Shown piece after piece: positions 1 to 11,900 of a stretch of 64,000 nt of DNA. The translations under genes and the position numbers were made by a program. The DNA is from Diplosphaera chodatii (taxonomy: Eukaryota; Chlorophyta; Trebouxiophyceae; Prasiolales; Stichococcaceae): the NCBI GenBank assembly GCA_032358165.1, contig JAALGY010000031.1, positions 868,001 through 932,000 on the forward strand, in the 5' to 3' direction. Numbering within the stretch: position 1 is the stretch's first letter; each line of letters starts with the position of its first letter. Under the pieces are notes generated by a model. The model worked only from the letters and a program-made list of their open reading frames with translations, searched no databases and was not told the origin of the DNA.

Positions 1-127
1 GCAGGCCCAGCGTGAAGTGGTGACACGTAGCTTGTTGCCGGGACACCACAGGCCTCAGACAGATGTCCTCATACCCGAAGTGGCACTTCCGACTGCTGCA
101 GGCGGGTTTGGCGCATTCCAGCGTCGT

Positions 128-3100
128 CTACAAAAAGGTTCCCAGAAAGCTCCCAGGCACGAGCAGCGGGCCATGGCAGCTGCTGAAGGACATTGTAAGT
201 GGACGCACGTGGTGGCCTGCCGCTCGGTCAGCTGCACGAACATGGGCAGGTGCCGCCGCGAGCCGCCCCGTGCGTCCCCTGCACAAAAGCAACAATGCTG
301 GATGTCAAAGCATCTGCGCTGCCGAGTTCCCTGCACACCGCGTGTACCACAGCGCATCGCAAACCATGCAAACTGGCACTGGTCCCATCGGCAGAAGGGC
401 TCTTCATCCGCACGAGCACCTGTGTCAATGCGCAGCAGCGCCTCGCCCTCGAAACCAGAGGCTCTGGGCCCCAGGACCGCAGCGAAGCAGCCGAACTCCA
501 GGTCCGGCGGGTGCTGCGGGTCGAAGAAGGCCGCGTGCAGCAGCACCTCCAGCTGCGCGGCCCGCTCCAGGTCGGCCCGCTGCCGCGCCTCCTGCAACAC
601 TCGCAGCATAGTCGCACTCGCGGAGACAGCTGCACTCAGCCGACATGGTGAATAGCCCAGGGTAGCGTCTATTAAGGAGAGAGCGTTCGCCTGAAACACC
701 AAGCACCAGGGCTTGTGCTGCGCTACAATAGCCTGAGCAGGCTAGCGGTCAAACACCTCAGGATGCCCAGATTCATACCCTGCAGCAGCCAGGCGCATCT
801 CCACACTGTGCTGCAGTGTGGCCTGACTGACCACCGGCGCCAGAGGTGCAACTCTGGATCAACTGCAACTATGTCGGTGACCTTCAACTTCAACACTGGC
901 CCTTCAACTATAGATCGCAAGGCCCTTCGAGTCGTCAAGGGCCGACTGGAGGTCCTCGGGATGAGGTGGCCTAGGCTCTCCAAAGGGGTTGGCTTGGCTT
1001 ACTTGAAAGGGGATAGCCTTCTGGGAGGCGATCTAAGTTCAATGCCAGGTCAGTCATCAGCCTGCCGCAGTGTCGCGCCTGCTGGTCGGTGTGGGGCTTG
1101 GCCTCGGGGGGCGTCGGGGTGGGGGGCGCCTCCACCCGCTGCCGCGCCCACGCCGCCTCCGCCGCCCGCCGCGCCAGCGACGCCCCGATGTTGGCGGCCT
1201 GCGCCATGGCACCACTCCAATGGCGTGCTGACTGACTGCACCAGCGCCACGATCGCGGCAAGGGCAGGCAGCTGCATGATGGGACATCGCCAGATGCAAT
1301 GTCAGACCCAACCATCCATTCCAGACAACAACCAGTAAAAGGCTTTTGGGCGCGCCTCCCGCAGCCCGGTGAAGAAGGCGCCGTGCATGGTGGCCGGGTA
1401 CTTCTTGGTGGTGGCCTCCCCGGCGAAGAACAGGCGGCCGCCCACGCAGTCCGCCACCGCGTCGTAGTCCTCCCCGCCCGCGCTGCCCACGCACAGGCTG
1501 GAGTAGCTGCCCAGGGCCATGGGGTCCGACCCCCACCGCGTGCACACCGCCTGCATGGAGTCGGTTAGGCTTGCCGATGTACGTTGGACACTAGCCAACT
1601 GCCTAAACTGGACAGTTTTGCTGCCAGCGCTGCCCAAATAGTGCCTGAAGCAACCATCAAGTGTGCTTCTTTGCAAGCTTCCGATCCGCTGCAGCTTCAG
1701 CATACAGTCGCCAGCGAGCTCTCAACCTGCTCTGCGCGCCAATTGCTCAGCAGCTGCTGCCTGACGGTGAGCAAGTGATCCAGGCTCGAGGCCAAGGCAC
1801 CTGCAGGGGCTGGGGCACGCGGATGCCTTTGGGCTTGAAGATGCGGTCCAGCACCCCCAGCACCCGCTCCACAATCGCCTGCGGGCTCTGCTCCTCGAAC
1901 GCCACGCCCGCGTCCCCCGACACCAGCGCCGCCAGCAGCGGCCCGCCTGGACGACAAGCAACCCGGCTTCAACGTGCAGCTTTGTGCGCCCGCTGACACT
2001 TGCACTGTGTGCCTCATCCTTTCGTTCCCGCACTACCTAGCACCACTGACATTTGGCAAGGTACACACCTTTCACTGCAGATGCCAGTGCAGGTCAGCCA
2101 GCATGCACTGAGCACAAGCAACAGTGATGGACAGCAGCCTGTGTAGGCACGCTATACAAGAGCAACACGTGCAGCGATGTCACCTGCCAGGTCGGCGTAG
2201 GAGTAGAACAGGAAGAAGTCGCCCCGCTCAGCGGTGGTCTCAGCGATGCGGCCAAACATGTCCGCGTCCTTGGGCCAGAACTGCCTCGGGAACAGCAGCA
2301 CAACCTGCAGCATCGCAGCAAGGCACTGCCTGAGCACCTGGTTGATCATTGCCGTCTACCCAACTGCACACAAGCGGCTCAGCAGCCGAAGCAAGTTCAG
2401 CAACCGTGACCCACTTGCGCAAACATGCTCAGTGTTGTCTGCACCTTGTTCAGGGTGCCGAAGCCCATGCGGGCGATGGCGTCCTGCTTGCGCTGCGGCA
2501 GCGGCGGCTGGAAGCGGATGCTGCCCGCCTTCAGCACCCCCAGCGGCACCGTCACGAGCGCTGCCTCCGCTGCACAGCAGACGAGCGCAGATTAAGTTCA
2601 ATTCACGGCTGCACTGGCAGTGTAGCAGCGGTGCAGAAAGAGCTGTGCGCGCTGTGCTGCAGCATTGAAGGTGAGCCTGGAACATCAACAGGTACTCTGT
2701 GGTACTGCACAGCCCATCTCAAGCGAACGACTGCACCACACGGCCAGGCTGCACCTGTGAATGTCTGCTGGGCGGTGTGCACCGCCACGCCGCCCTCGCT
2801 ATAGTCGATGCCCGTCACGACATGGTCAAAGAATATGGGCAGGTCCTGCGCCAGGGCCTCGACCAGCCGGATGTTGCAGCCTGCACAGCCGGTCTCAGCA
2901 CGCAGCGTTTGACATATGACGCTGTGATGCATGCCAAGCTCGCGGCCGCTCAGTTTCTGCACATGGAGTCGCCGCGACCAACTATAGAATGTGCTTGCAT
3001 GGCCTGGATTTCAAGACCTATTGTACCCCCTGCAGCTGCGCTGACACAGCCCACAAGTCGCTTTTGCAGACAGCAGTGGCAGTCCCGCCCCCCGAGCGGC

Positions 3101-5401
3101 TCACCCGGCAGGAAGGCGTGCTGGCCGGGCACCTCGTGCGGGTCGTCCTGGTCCCAGCTGCGCATGGACAGCCGCCGCAGCAGCTGCGCGTTGGCAAACT
3201 CCAGGTTGGCCATGTGCCAGTCCAGCAGCTGCCGCTCCTCCGGGCTTCCTGCTCGTCAGCGCGCCACTTGAGACAGCCGCGGCTCACATGCCTTGGCCAC
3301 CTTTCGCCCGGTGTTCTATGGCATTGACTTGACGCGATTGAAGCCCCACGCACAGGCTCGCCTCACAGCGAGCCAGCCTGGGAGGAAAGTAGGAAACTGC
3401 AGCATTGGTGGCGCCCAAAATGACGTGCACCTGTCTTGGACTCGAGCTCGTCCCAGGCAGTCTCCAGGGCAGTCTCCAGGGACACGTTGTCCGTGATGTC
3501 CCCCATGTCCTCACGGAAGCGGTCCGACTCGTCCAGCAGCTTGTTGTACATCTGCTCCACCTGCGACAGGTGGAATCCCTGGACGTGAGCAGCTGTGGTG
3601 ACGGGCATGCTGAGCATGACCAGCTTGTGGTGGCTGGTGCGAGTGCTGCAAACAGCCGCACTACGAGCGGCCAATGGCCCCCTGCTCTTTGCAACTGTGT
3701 GGTGGCCAACCGCAAAGACCCTGCACACAGTCCAGCCTGCGCAGCGCCTGACCTGACTGCACAGACACTAGCAGCGGCATGCGCCCGCTGCTCAAAAAGC
3801 CTGTGCAGTGGGATCTCATCGTTGTTGTGTCGTGCAGGGCAAGTATGTCGGTCAAAAGCTCATGATGTGGCGGGGGCCGTGCCTGCTGGTCCAGCCGCCG
3901 GTGGGCCTCCTTGCCGTCGGCGCAGTACAGCGGCACGCCCTCCGAGTTAATGGCGTGCAGCGGGATGCGCAGCTGCCGCGCCAGCACCGCCAGCGGGTTG
4001 CCATCGATGCCCGTCAGGATGCTGCCGCCCAGGTCCGCCACCGCCGCCAGGCCGCCGCCCTGTAGTACAAACCAGGCGTTTCACTGGCATCATGGCACTC
4101 ATCACCAGCGGCACCAGCCTCACGAGAGTTCCCCTGTTGGCAACAAATGACTGTCAGCCACACTGCTTGCCGGCCGCGGGACCGTACCTCCAGCCGCTTG
4201 GTGTACACGCGGCCGCCGGCACGCCCATTGCCCTCCAGGATGATGACCCTGTGGCCGGAGGCACGCAGCTGCCGCGCTGCCGCCAGCCCTGCATCGCGCA
4301 ACACTCGTCTTTAAAGGTCATTCCAAACCTACGAATGTTGCTATGGACAACCAGGAGCAGCACTTCCCTCGGCAGCGGAGCAGAGCCACAAGTGAAGTGT
4401 AGGGCCAGAGCCCACCTGCCATGCCAGCTCCCACAATGATGACGGCGCCCTTGCTGGGGGGCGCGGCAAGCATCTTGGCGCGTATGGCAGGCGCAACCCC
4501 GAAGTTGATGTAGCCATGGTCATTGAGGAAGCGCCACGCAGTGGTCACATATGCGCGGTGCTTCTGCCAGATGCCATTCGCCGCGTCAGCCTCCGACAGC
4601 CACCTGTCAGTGATGTGGCATGATGGTACGCAGATCCTGGCACGATTGTCAGAATAGGTGATGAGGTGATGGCAGCAGGCGGGCCTACTGAGACGCGGGT
4701 GCCAAGCTGGGTGCACAGCAGCAGGTCATGCAGCTCCGACGCGGCGCACCTGGACACGTCCGTCCTCCAGGTTGCGAGCACATGGTTGCGCACCTGCACC
4801 AGACAAGACAGCAGTACTGCCCCTTGACTTGCTACGCCTGACGCACAACAGCAACCCACAACCCAGTCGGCGGCTACATATGACTGTGCTGTACCCGGCA
4901 GTACACGCCCTCGTCTGCATCCCCCGGCAGCAGATCCTCCTCCTCTGCTGTCAGCGTGCCCGGCGTGAAGCCCAGCGCCCACGCCGTCTCCGCGTCAATC
5001 GTCGCGTCGCTGTGATGTGCCAAGGGCGGGCGTCAGAACGAGAAGGTCAGCGCAGTTCGCAGCCTGATGGTGTTCTGTCAAACTTGCGGGTCGCGGCCAT
5101 GTTTGCTCACCTGTCCTGCGCTGACTCAAGCCGCACGCGCTTGCTGGGCGGCTGCTCCGGCTCCTCATCATCTGAGACCTCGAAGTCGATGTAATCGGTC
5201 TGCAGTGGCAAGGACTCGACGTCAGTTGGGACGTCCCCCTGAACACGGTGCCGACTGATGCGCAGCTGAGGAGGTTGTGGTGCAGATTAACGGCACTCAG
5301 AGCTCTCGTACGTTGTTCTTGTAGCTGACCAGCTGCCTGGCACGCAAGCTGCGCTTCTGCTGACTGGAGGCATCTGATGCTGCCTCCTCCAGCTGAGGCA
5401 T
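128..5401 (-). CDS. LSD1-like lysine-specific histone demethylase (SWIRM + FAD amine oxidase), multi-exon
   Basis: Flavin-dependent demethylase of mono/dimethyl histone H3 lysine, expected in the nucleus. First exon 5312-5401 ([13 protein letters not shown]...), second 5112-5199 with a basic PSKRVR patch that may be a nuclear signal. A SWIRM domain follows (about 4410-4800, with [15 protein letters not shown]), then the dinucleotide-binding motif [10 protein letters not shown], split by an intron before LAAARQL, and [11 protein letters not shown] (about 4190-4300). Further exons lie at about 3885-4059, 3437-3578, 3105-3247, 2755-2878, 2445-2572 (GFGTLNK, whose Lys aligns with the FAD-contacting Lys of human LSD1), 2179-2306, 1803-1948, 1340-1575 ([20 protein letters not shown]), 1040-1205 and 425-593 ([13 protein letters not shown], typical of plant LDL C-termini). 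The exons that could hold the animal Tower insertion are too short for it. The 3' end is uncertain: one spliced reading stops at 128-130, but the gene could continue past the left edge. Confidence 0.88.
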
Positions 5402-5982
5402 GGCCGCGCCGGGCGCGGCATCAACATGTCATGCCAGCGGGACTACGATATGCGCGTGCTGTTTTCCGCGTCTGTCCCCAAGCTGCAACCACCCTCTCAA
5501 TGGACGTACCTGGCCGTCTTGTCCCTGCAATGTACAACCTGTGATGCAATTCGGGCGATGTCGAACTTCTATGTTGAGGCTATGATGCTTGAACCAGGCA
5601 GCGCTATGCTGTGTGTTGCTCCCAAATGATCGCAAATGTGTTTGTGCAGTCCTTCAGCTGAAAGTGCTGGGGCATATGTAGATCTGTGAAGCAGTGCATG
5701 CATGCACGTGACATTTGCTCATTCATTCATTTGCAGACGTTGCACCGAAATATGTACATGTGGCACAGTCGCACAGAAAGCGTTCTGCGACGGTCATGGA
5801 GTAGGATGTCGAACATGATTCCTAGCATCATATGCTAGCGGCACGTTGAGCGCCGGCATGGGGAGGGGCCAGGCTGCAGGTGGCGATGCGGCGCACATGC
5901 AGGTGCTTGTCATCGACTCAAGGCTTGCTCATCGACGATGCCAGGCGTCTGGTGCTGATGTGGATGAGATTGCTTCACTGGC
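5402..5982. other. Divergent intergenic region between demethylase and helicase genes
   Basis: About 580 bases separate the first ATG of the leftward demethylase gene from the first candidate ATG of the rightward helicase gene, so both promoters must lie here. A palindromic CACGTG (G-box/E-box core) is at 5705-5710, next to repeated TGCATGCA-like sequence. No TATA box or additional coding exon could be supported. Short open frames here lack family resemblance. Confidence 0.5.
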
Positions 5983-8900
5983 TTGAAGAACCTGACGGAC
6001 GCATGTGATGTTGAATCGTGCCCGCATCCGCTCCACTCGCAGGTGCCCCGCTTCACCACCATGCTGCGGTCCTTTGCGGCCAGCGGCTCGGCGTCGGACG
6101 ACAGCATTGCAGCGCAGCATCTCCAGCGGAGCGCGCTGCTGCAACGGAAGCGGGCACAGGCCACATCTGCGCAGGTAACCGGCATGCATGTGCCATCCGG
6201 CACTTCCACCATGTGCTGCATGCGCAGCCACTGAAGTTGGTAGCAAAGGTCACTCTACCGCAGCGACATCAAGCTTTACTCTGACAATCGACTATCAGAT
6301 CGAAACAACGGTGCACTTGCAGCCCTCCCGCATTGGCGCCTCAGAGCTGGCTGCATCAATATTGGGGCCATGGGACCGCGCCCCAAAGGCAGGGCGCGAT
6401 GCGTATGAGCGGTACACAGCGGCTATCTCCGCTGTGCTGGGCGGCGAGGCCTCCACCCAGGCATGCAACCCGCGCGCCTCCGCATGATGCAACACAAGTC
6501 AAGAAGCAGAGGAGCATTTGCTCATAGGGGATGACCGCCATGGCTGACAACCGTTGTCTGCTTGCAGGAGGTGCAGGCAGCTGCAGCAGCAGCCTGGCCG
6601 GTGCTGCAAGGGCTGCCACCAGCTGAACAGCTGCGAGGGCGGGGCTCAGCGGCAGCCATAGAACCCATCAGGCAAGCCTCACGGCTTGCCTGATGTGAGG
6701 ACCTCCGCCTGCCAGCGAAGTGCTGAGGGGTGCCCGCCACTCGCACTGCTCGGGATGCAATGTCGACCAACATGACTCACAGGTGGAGACGTGTCTAATC
6801 GCAGGCAGCAGCTGGCGGCTCTGCTGGGTCCGATGGAGGACGGCGCCCTGCCAGACCTGCTGCAGCGTGCGCGTGCGCTCGTCACATTCCAGCAGCAGCG
6901 CAGCTCCACACCGCCCGGCAGCGCTCACAGCTCCAGCAATGGCACCGCCGGAGCGTTCGGTGCTGCGTCCGCCAAGCAAGGTCGAGGCACGCCTCAGCAG
7001 CAGGGTCAGCAGGGCCAGGAGTTTGGCGCTGATCTGGAGTTCCACCAGCCGCGGGCGTATGCCAGCGCTGATGAGGCGGTGCTGGCAATGTGCGGCAGGG
7101 GTTCCGCCTCTGCTGAGCCCGGGCAGAGCAGGTGCGACTCTTGTTGTCAAGTCGTGGGTACAAAGCTGATGATGAGATGGAGTGCAATCTGCCAGTGAGC
7201 GCAGGTTGCATCGTCTGCGCCCCAAGTGTTTTCAGCCACCTGCATTTGCAATGTAGGCTGACAGATGCGGGGCAGCCATCCATTGAGCGTGTGCGAGGCA
7301 TGTTTGCCGTGCTGCATGGCCCCAGCGGCACTGCAGCACCGGGGCACCACCTTTCTGACGAGGAGGATGCAGAGTATGCACCCAAGCAGCCAGACAGCCA
7401 GGTGACCGCCAAGGATGCTTGGCTCAAGGATTGTAGCGCTGTTCAGCTGCAACTGCTGCGTGCTGCACAGGTAGAGGGACTTTCAACGCATGGTGGATGC
7501 TGTGTACACAAGCGTCTCACCTCACTGTCCGATATACTGTCGGCAGGTTGGAGCCAAGTGGCTGGCGGACTGGTGCATGAGCAACAGCGGCGAGGTGCCT
7601 GGCACAGAAGTCAGCTCGCTGGCGATCACGATTGCGTCAGCAGTGCTGAGCGGCGGCTCGGGTGACGAGCTGGCTGCAGAGCTGTTCAACCTGCTGGGAG
7701 ATGCCCACTTCGAATCAATACAGGTGAACCTGTGGAGGGTTGTGGGCATGACGAGTGCTCGGACACATACTGACTGATGACATGACTCAAGAACAGGCTT
7801 TTTGTTGTGCAACGTGTCTTGAACGGCTCTGTTCGGGGCTGGCAGACACTTGTGGAGCAGCGGCGTCCGCTGGCTGCCAACCTGCGCAAAGGCATTGGCG
7901 CCCTCCGCGACAAGGAGGAGAAGGAGCAGTCTTCTGCGCCGTCCTACGGCTCCACTGTCACGTCAGCAGCTTCACCCATCTGTACTTGCGAACATGGGCA
8001 CCCGTCCCCGTCCCGAAGAGCAGTAGTTTGCCTGACACAATGGAAGTAGTTGCTGACCACCTCGGCCATGGCCTGCGCATACCGAGCAAACAACGCAAAT
8101 GTCAGGTAAACCAGTGCATGTAATGCAGGGTCACGACCTCGTCCCAGAAGGTGCTGGACAAGCTCGCACGCAAGGACAGGAGGCGGGCCGAGCGTGCGGG
8201 TGCGGATGCGGATCTGGAGTGGCTGCTGGTCAACGGCTTCGAGGCGCTGCTGGAGGCGACGCTGGAGGCGGAGTCTGATATGCGCGGCCTCAAACTGTCT
8301 GGAGGTGCGTGCCTGGGTGGTCTGAAGTCTACTCCATTTCAGAGCGCCACGCACGCAGACCAAAACTCGGATGGAGACTTAGGCAGACCAGGCATGGCGC
8401 ATGATCAGCACAGAGTGTTGATGGGGTGCTTGCCAGCATACGAACAGGCGTGGAGTTCAAGCTGGGTGACGGCAACAGTGGGCTGCGCATCCAAGGGGCG
8501 CTGCCGAAGGGCACCAACCGCAAGTAAGCGGAGAAGCCTCACGCATCTTGCGTGTCACAGTGTACCTGTTGCTTCTGTATGCAGGCTGTCAGCTCCATGC
8601 TGTCCATGCTTTCAACGAGTTTGAGCAAAGGGAAGCCAGACCCTGAGTCAGGATATGTGTCTCTGGGTAGATCACTCAACGGTACATTGTGGCGTGCACA
8701 TGCCCTGCATCGAGGGCCTGTCCATTGTGCGGCGCAGGGTGCACAAGAAGTATGAGGAGGTGTTTGTGCCGGCGGTGAAGAAGGGTGTGCCGCCGCCTGG
8801 CGAGCGGCGCGTGCTCATCGGCGAGCTGCCCGATTGGGCGCAGCTCGCGTTCGAGGGCTACGAGTGCGCATTCCCCCGCGTGTGCTCGTGCCAGAGCATT

Positions 8901-11900
8901 GCCGCTGACGCCGTTGACACGCTGCTGCATACACAATGGCCACATCCCGGCAGGATGGAGCAATAGCCTGCACTGACGACTGCGCTCCTGCAGCTAGCTT
9001 CTGTGCAGATTCTGACAGTATGCCGGTGTGCAGGGCTCTCAACCGCATCCAGAGCACCATCTTTGAGAAGGCCTTCAGCAGCAATGAGAACATCCTGGTG
9101 TGTGCGCCCACTGGTGCCGGCAAGACCAACATCGCAATGCTCACTGTTCTGCACGAGATAGCAGCCAACATGAGCGACGGCATCATCCAGGTAAGTGTAT
9201 CTTCGCACTGTGCTCGTGGTTTCCGATTCAGTCCATACATGCTATGATTATGATGTGTCGTACATCATAATCAGCATGCAAGAGGCAGTGCTCCTGGCGC
9301 CTGGCATGCTGATCAGATGCTGCGTCCTTGCGCAGACGAACAACTTCAAGGTCGTGTACGTCGCGCCCATGAAGGCGCTGGCAGCAGAGGTCACCGCAGC
9401 CTTTGCCAAGCGGCTGGCGCCACTGGGTACGCGATGTCCTGCTCGATCATCCCTTCACACGTCTGTCAACCCTCGACCTGGTGTTGAGCTTTGCTATGGG
9501 GTGTGTCCAATGGTGCTCTGCAGGCTTCAGAACTGATGCGTCAAATCTGCTGCAGGCTTGGTCGTGCGAGAGCTGACGGGCGACATGCAGCTGACGAAGC
9601 GTGAGATGGAGGAGACGCAGATGATTGTGACGACGCCTGAGAAGTGGGACGTCATTACGCGCAAGGGCTCCGACATGGCTGTCTCCTCGCTCGTCCGGCT
9701 GCTAATCGTTGATGAGGTCCCCACATGCTGTGCATCCTGCTCAGGAGTCTGCATCTACCGCCATTTGTCGACACCATCTGGAGGCTACATGCCGATGGAA
9801 ATGGATGCATGGCCCTGCTGCAGGTGCACCTGCTGAACGATGAGCGAGGGCCTGTCATCGAGACTCTGGTGGCCCGAACACAGCGGCAGGTGTGCAACTG
9901 CATTGGTGCACAATGCACCTGATTCACAAGAAGCGAACCAGGATGGCTCGTGAATGGGGTTGTTGGAGAGGTTCTGATACCAACAGGGGTTGCATGCTGT
10001 CGACATTGATGCACCAACTTGCAAAGGTGCGTCGTCAGCACTGCAGGTGGAAGCAAGCCAGAGCATGATCCGCATTGTGGGGCTGTCTGCTACACTGCCC
10101 AACTACAAGGTCAGGCTGCATCCACTCCAGTCTCGTCTGTGCTGTTCGAAGACATTGGTGCATGAGTATGCCGGATGCTGCTGCGGGCTCACAAACAACG
10201 TTGCTGACGCAGGATGTGGCAAACTTCCTGGGTGTGGATGTGGGGCTCTTCTACTTTGACGCATCCTACCGCCCGGTGCCGCTGGAGATGCAGTTCGTGG
10301 GCGTCAGCGAGCGCAACATCCTGCAGGCCAAGAACATCATGGACGAGATCTGCTACGAGAAGGTGCGCTGCCTGCCAGTGTGCTGTGTGTCAATCAGGCA
10401 TGTTCAGACGTTCCTGTCTCCGCCTGGTACGAGTTTGCGGGTACTGCAGCTGCACACACGGCGCCAGATGGTGCCATGTCGCTATGTACCAGCCAAGCGC
10501 TGGCATGTATCTGAACATGCGTCTCTTCAGTCTGTGTCACCTGAAAGCGCCCAGCCCCGGCAGTGGGAGATTGGTCCCGCTTCAGTGCAGGGAATCAGCT
10601 CATTGCTGATCGGGTTCGGGTCTAAGCTGTCCGTCCATGTGCACTCAGGTCATCGACAGCCTGAAGGCGGGGCACCAGGGCATGGTGTTTGTGCACTCGC
10701 GCAAGGATACCGGCAAGACGGGGCGCACCATCATTCAGAAGGCGCAGAACTCCAGCGACACCGGCCTGTTCGATGTGACCGAACACCCGCAGTGGGCCTT
10801 TGCCAGCCGGGGCGTCAAGAAGTCCCGCAACAAGTGCGCCAAGTTGCACAGCATTTCCTCCATCACATTCAGACTTCGAGTCAGTGGTGTGCGCACCAGC
10901 AAAATGCGCACCTGTCCCACAGGCTTGAAACTATGGTAGTGATGATTCAATCAGGCATGTTGTGTCAAGGCCGTTTGGAGCTGAGACGGGTTCTGCGCAG
11001 GTGTTTGACCTTGCAATTGTGCGCTCATATGCAGGGAGCTGCAGGAGCTGATTGCGGGCGGCATTGGCATGCATCATGCGGGCATGCTGCGCAGTGATCG
11101 GAACCTTGTGGAGCGCTTGTTTCGTGATGGCATCCTGAAGGTGACCAATCCCTGGCACCTGTCACATACAGCATGCTGACAGGTTACAAAGCTTCACTTC
11201 CCTCTGGTTCATCAAGGGAACAATTGTGTGATGTACGAACTTTTGCGTGGGCACTTCTGACCACAGTAATGGGTTGGCAGGTGCTGTGCACAACGGCGAC
11301 ACTGGCCTGGGGAGTGAACTTGCCAGCGCACACCGTCATCATCAAGGGCACGCAGCTGTACGATGCGCAGAGTGGCCAGTTCAAGGACCTAGGTGCGGTA
11401 TCACAACCCTATTGCTGCCATTGCCGCTGGGTCATGCAACCACATACACCGACCCTAAATTGAGGTCAAAAACAATCAAATTTGCACTCACCATTGAGGG
11501 TGTGTGCGCCACAGGCATGCTGGATGTGCAGCAGATCTTTGGCCGCGCGGGCCGACCACAATTCGAGGATACGGGTCTTGGCATCATCATCACTGGTCAC
11601 GACAAGCTGGTGAGCAGGACACATGCACTATCCCCCAGCTGACCGTGCAGCTGGCCACGCAGTTGGCAGCATAGGCTGGTGCATGGCGAGGTGGGGCCCA
11701 TGACAAACTGCTGCTCTACCTTTCTTGAATCGGGCGTTTCGCTTCTGTCATGCAGGCGCACTATCTCGGCATGCTGACGCATCAGCTGCCCATCGAGTCG
11801 CAGTTCGTGCGGGGCATGGTCGACAACTTGAACGCCGAAATTGTGCTGGGTGAGGCTGTCCTGCACCCGTGCTGGATGCACTGGTCACGTGCTGTAGATC

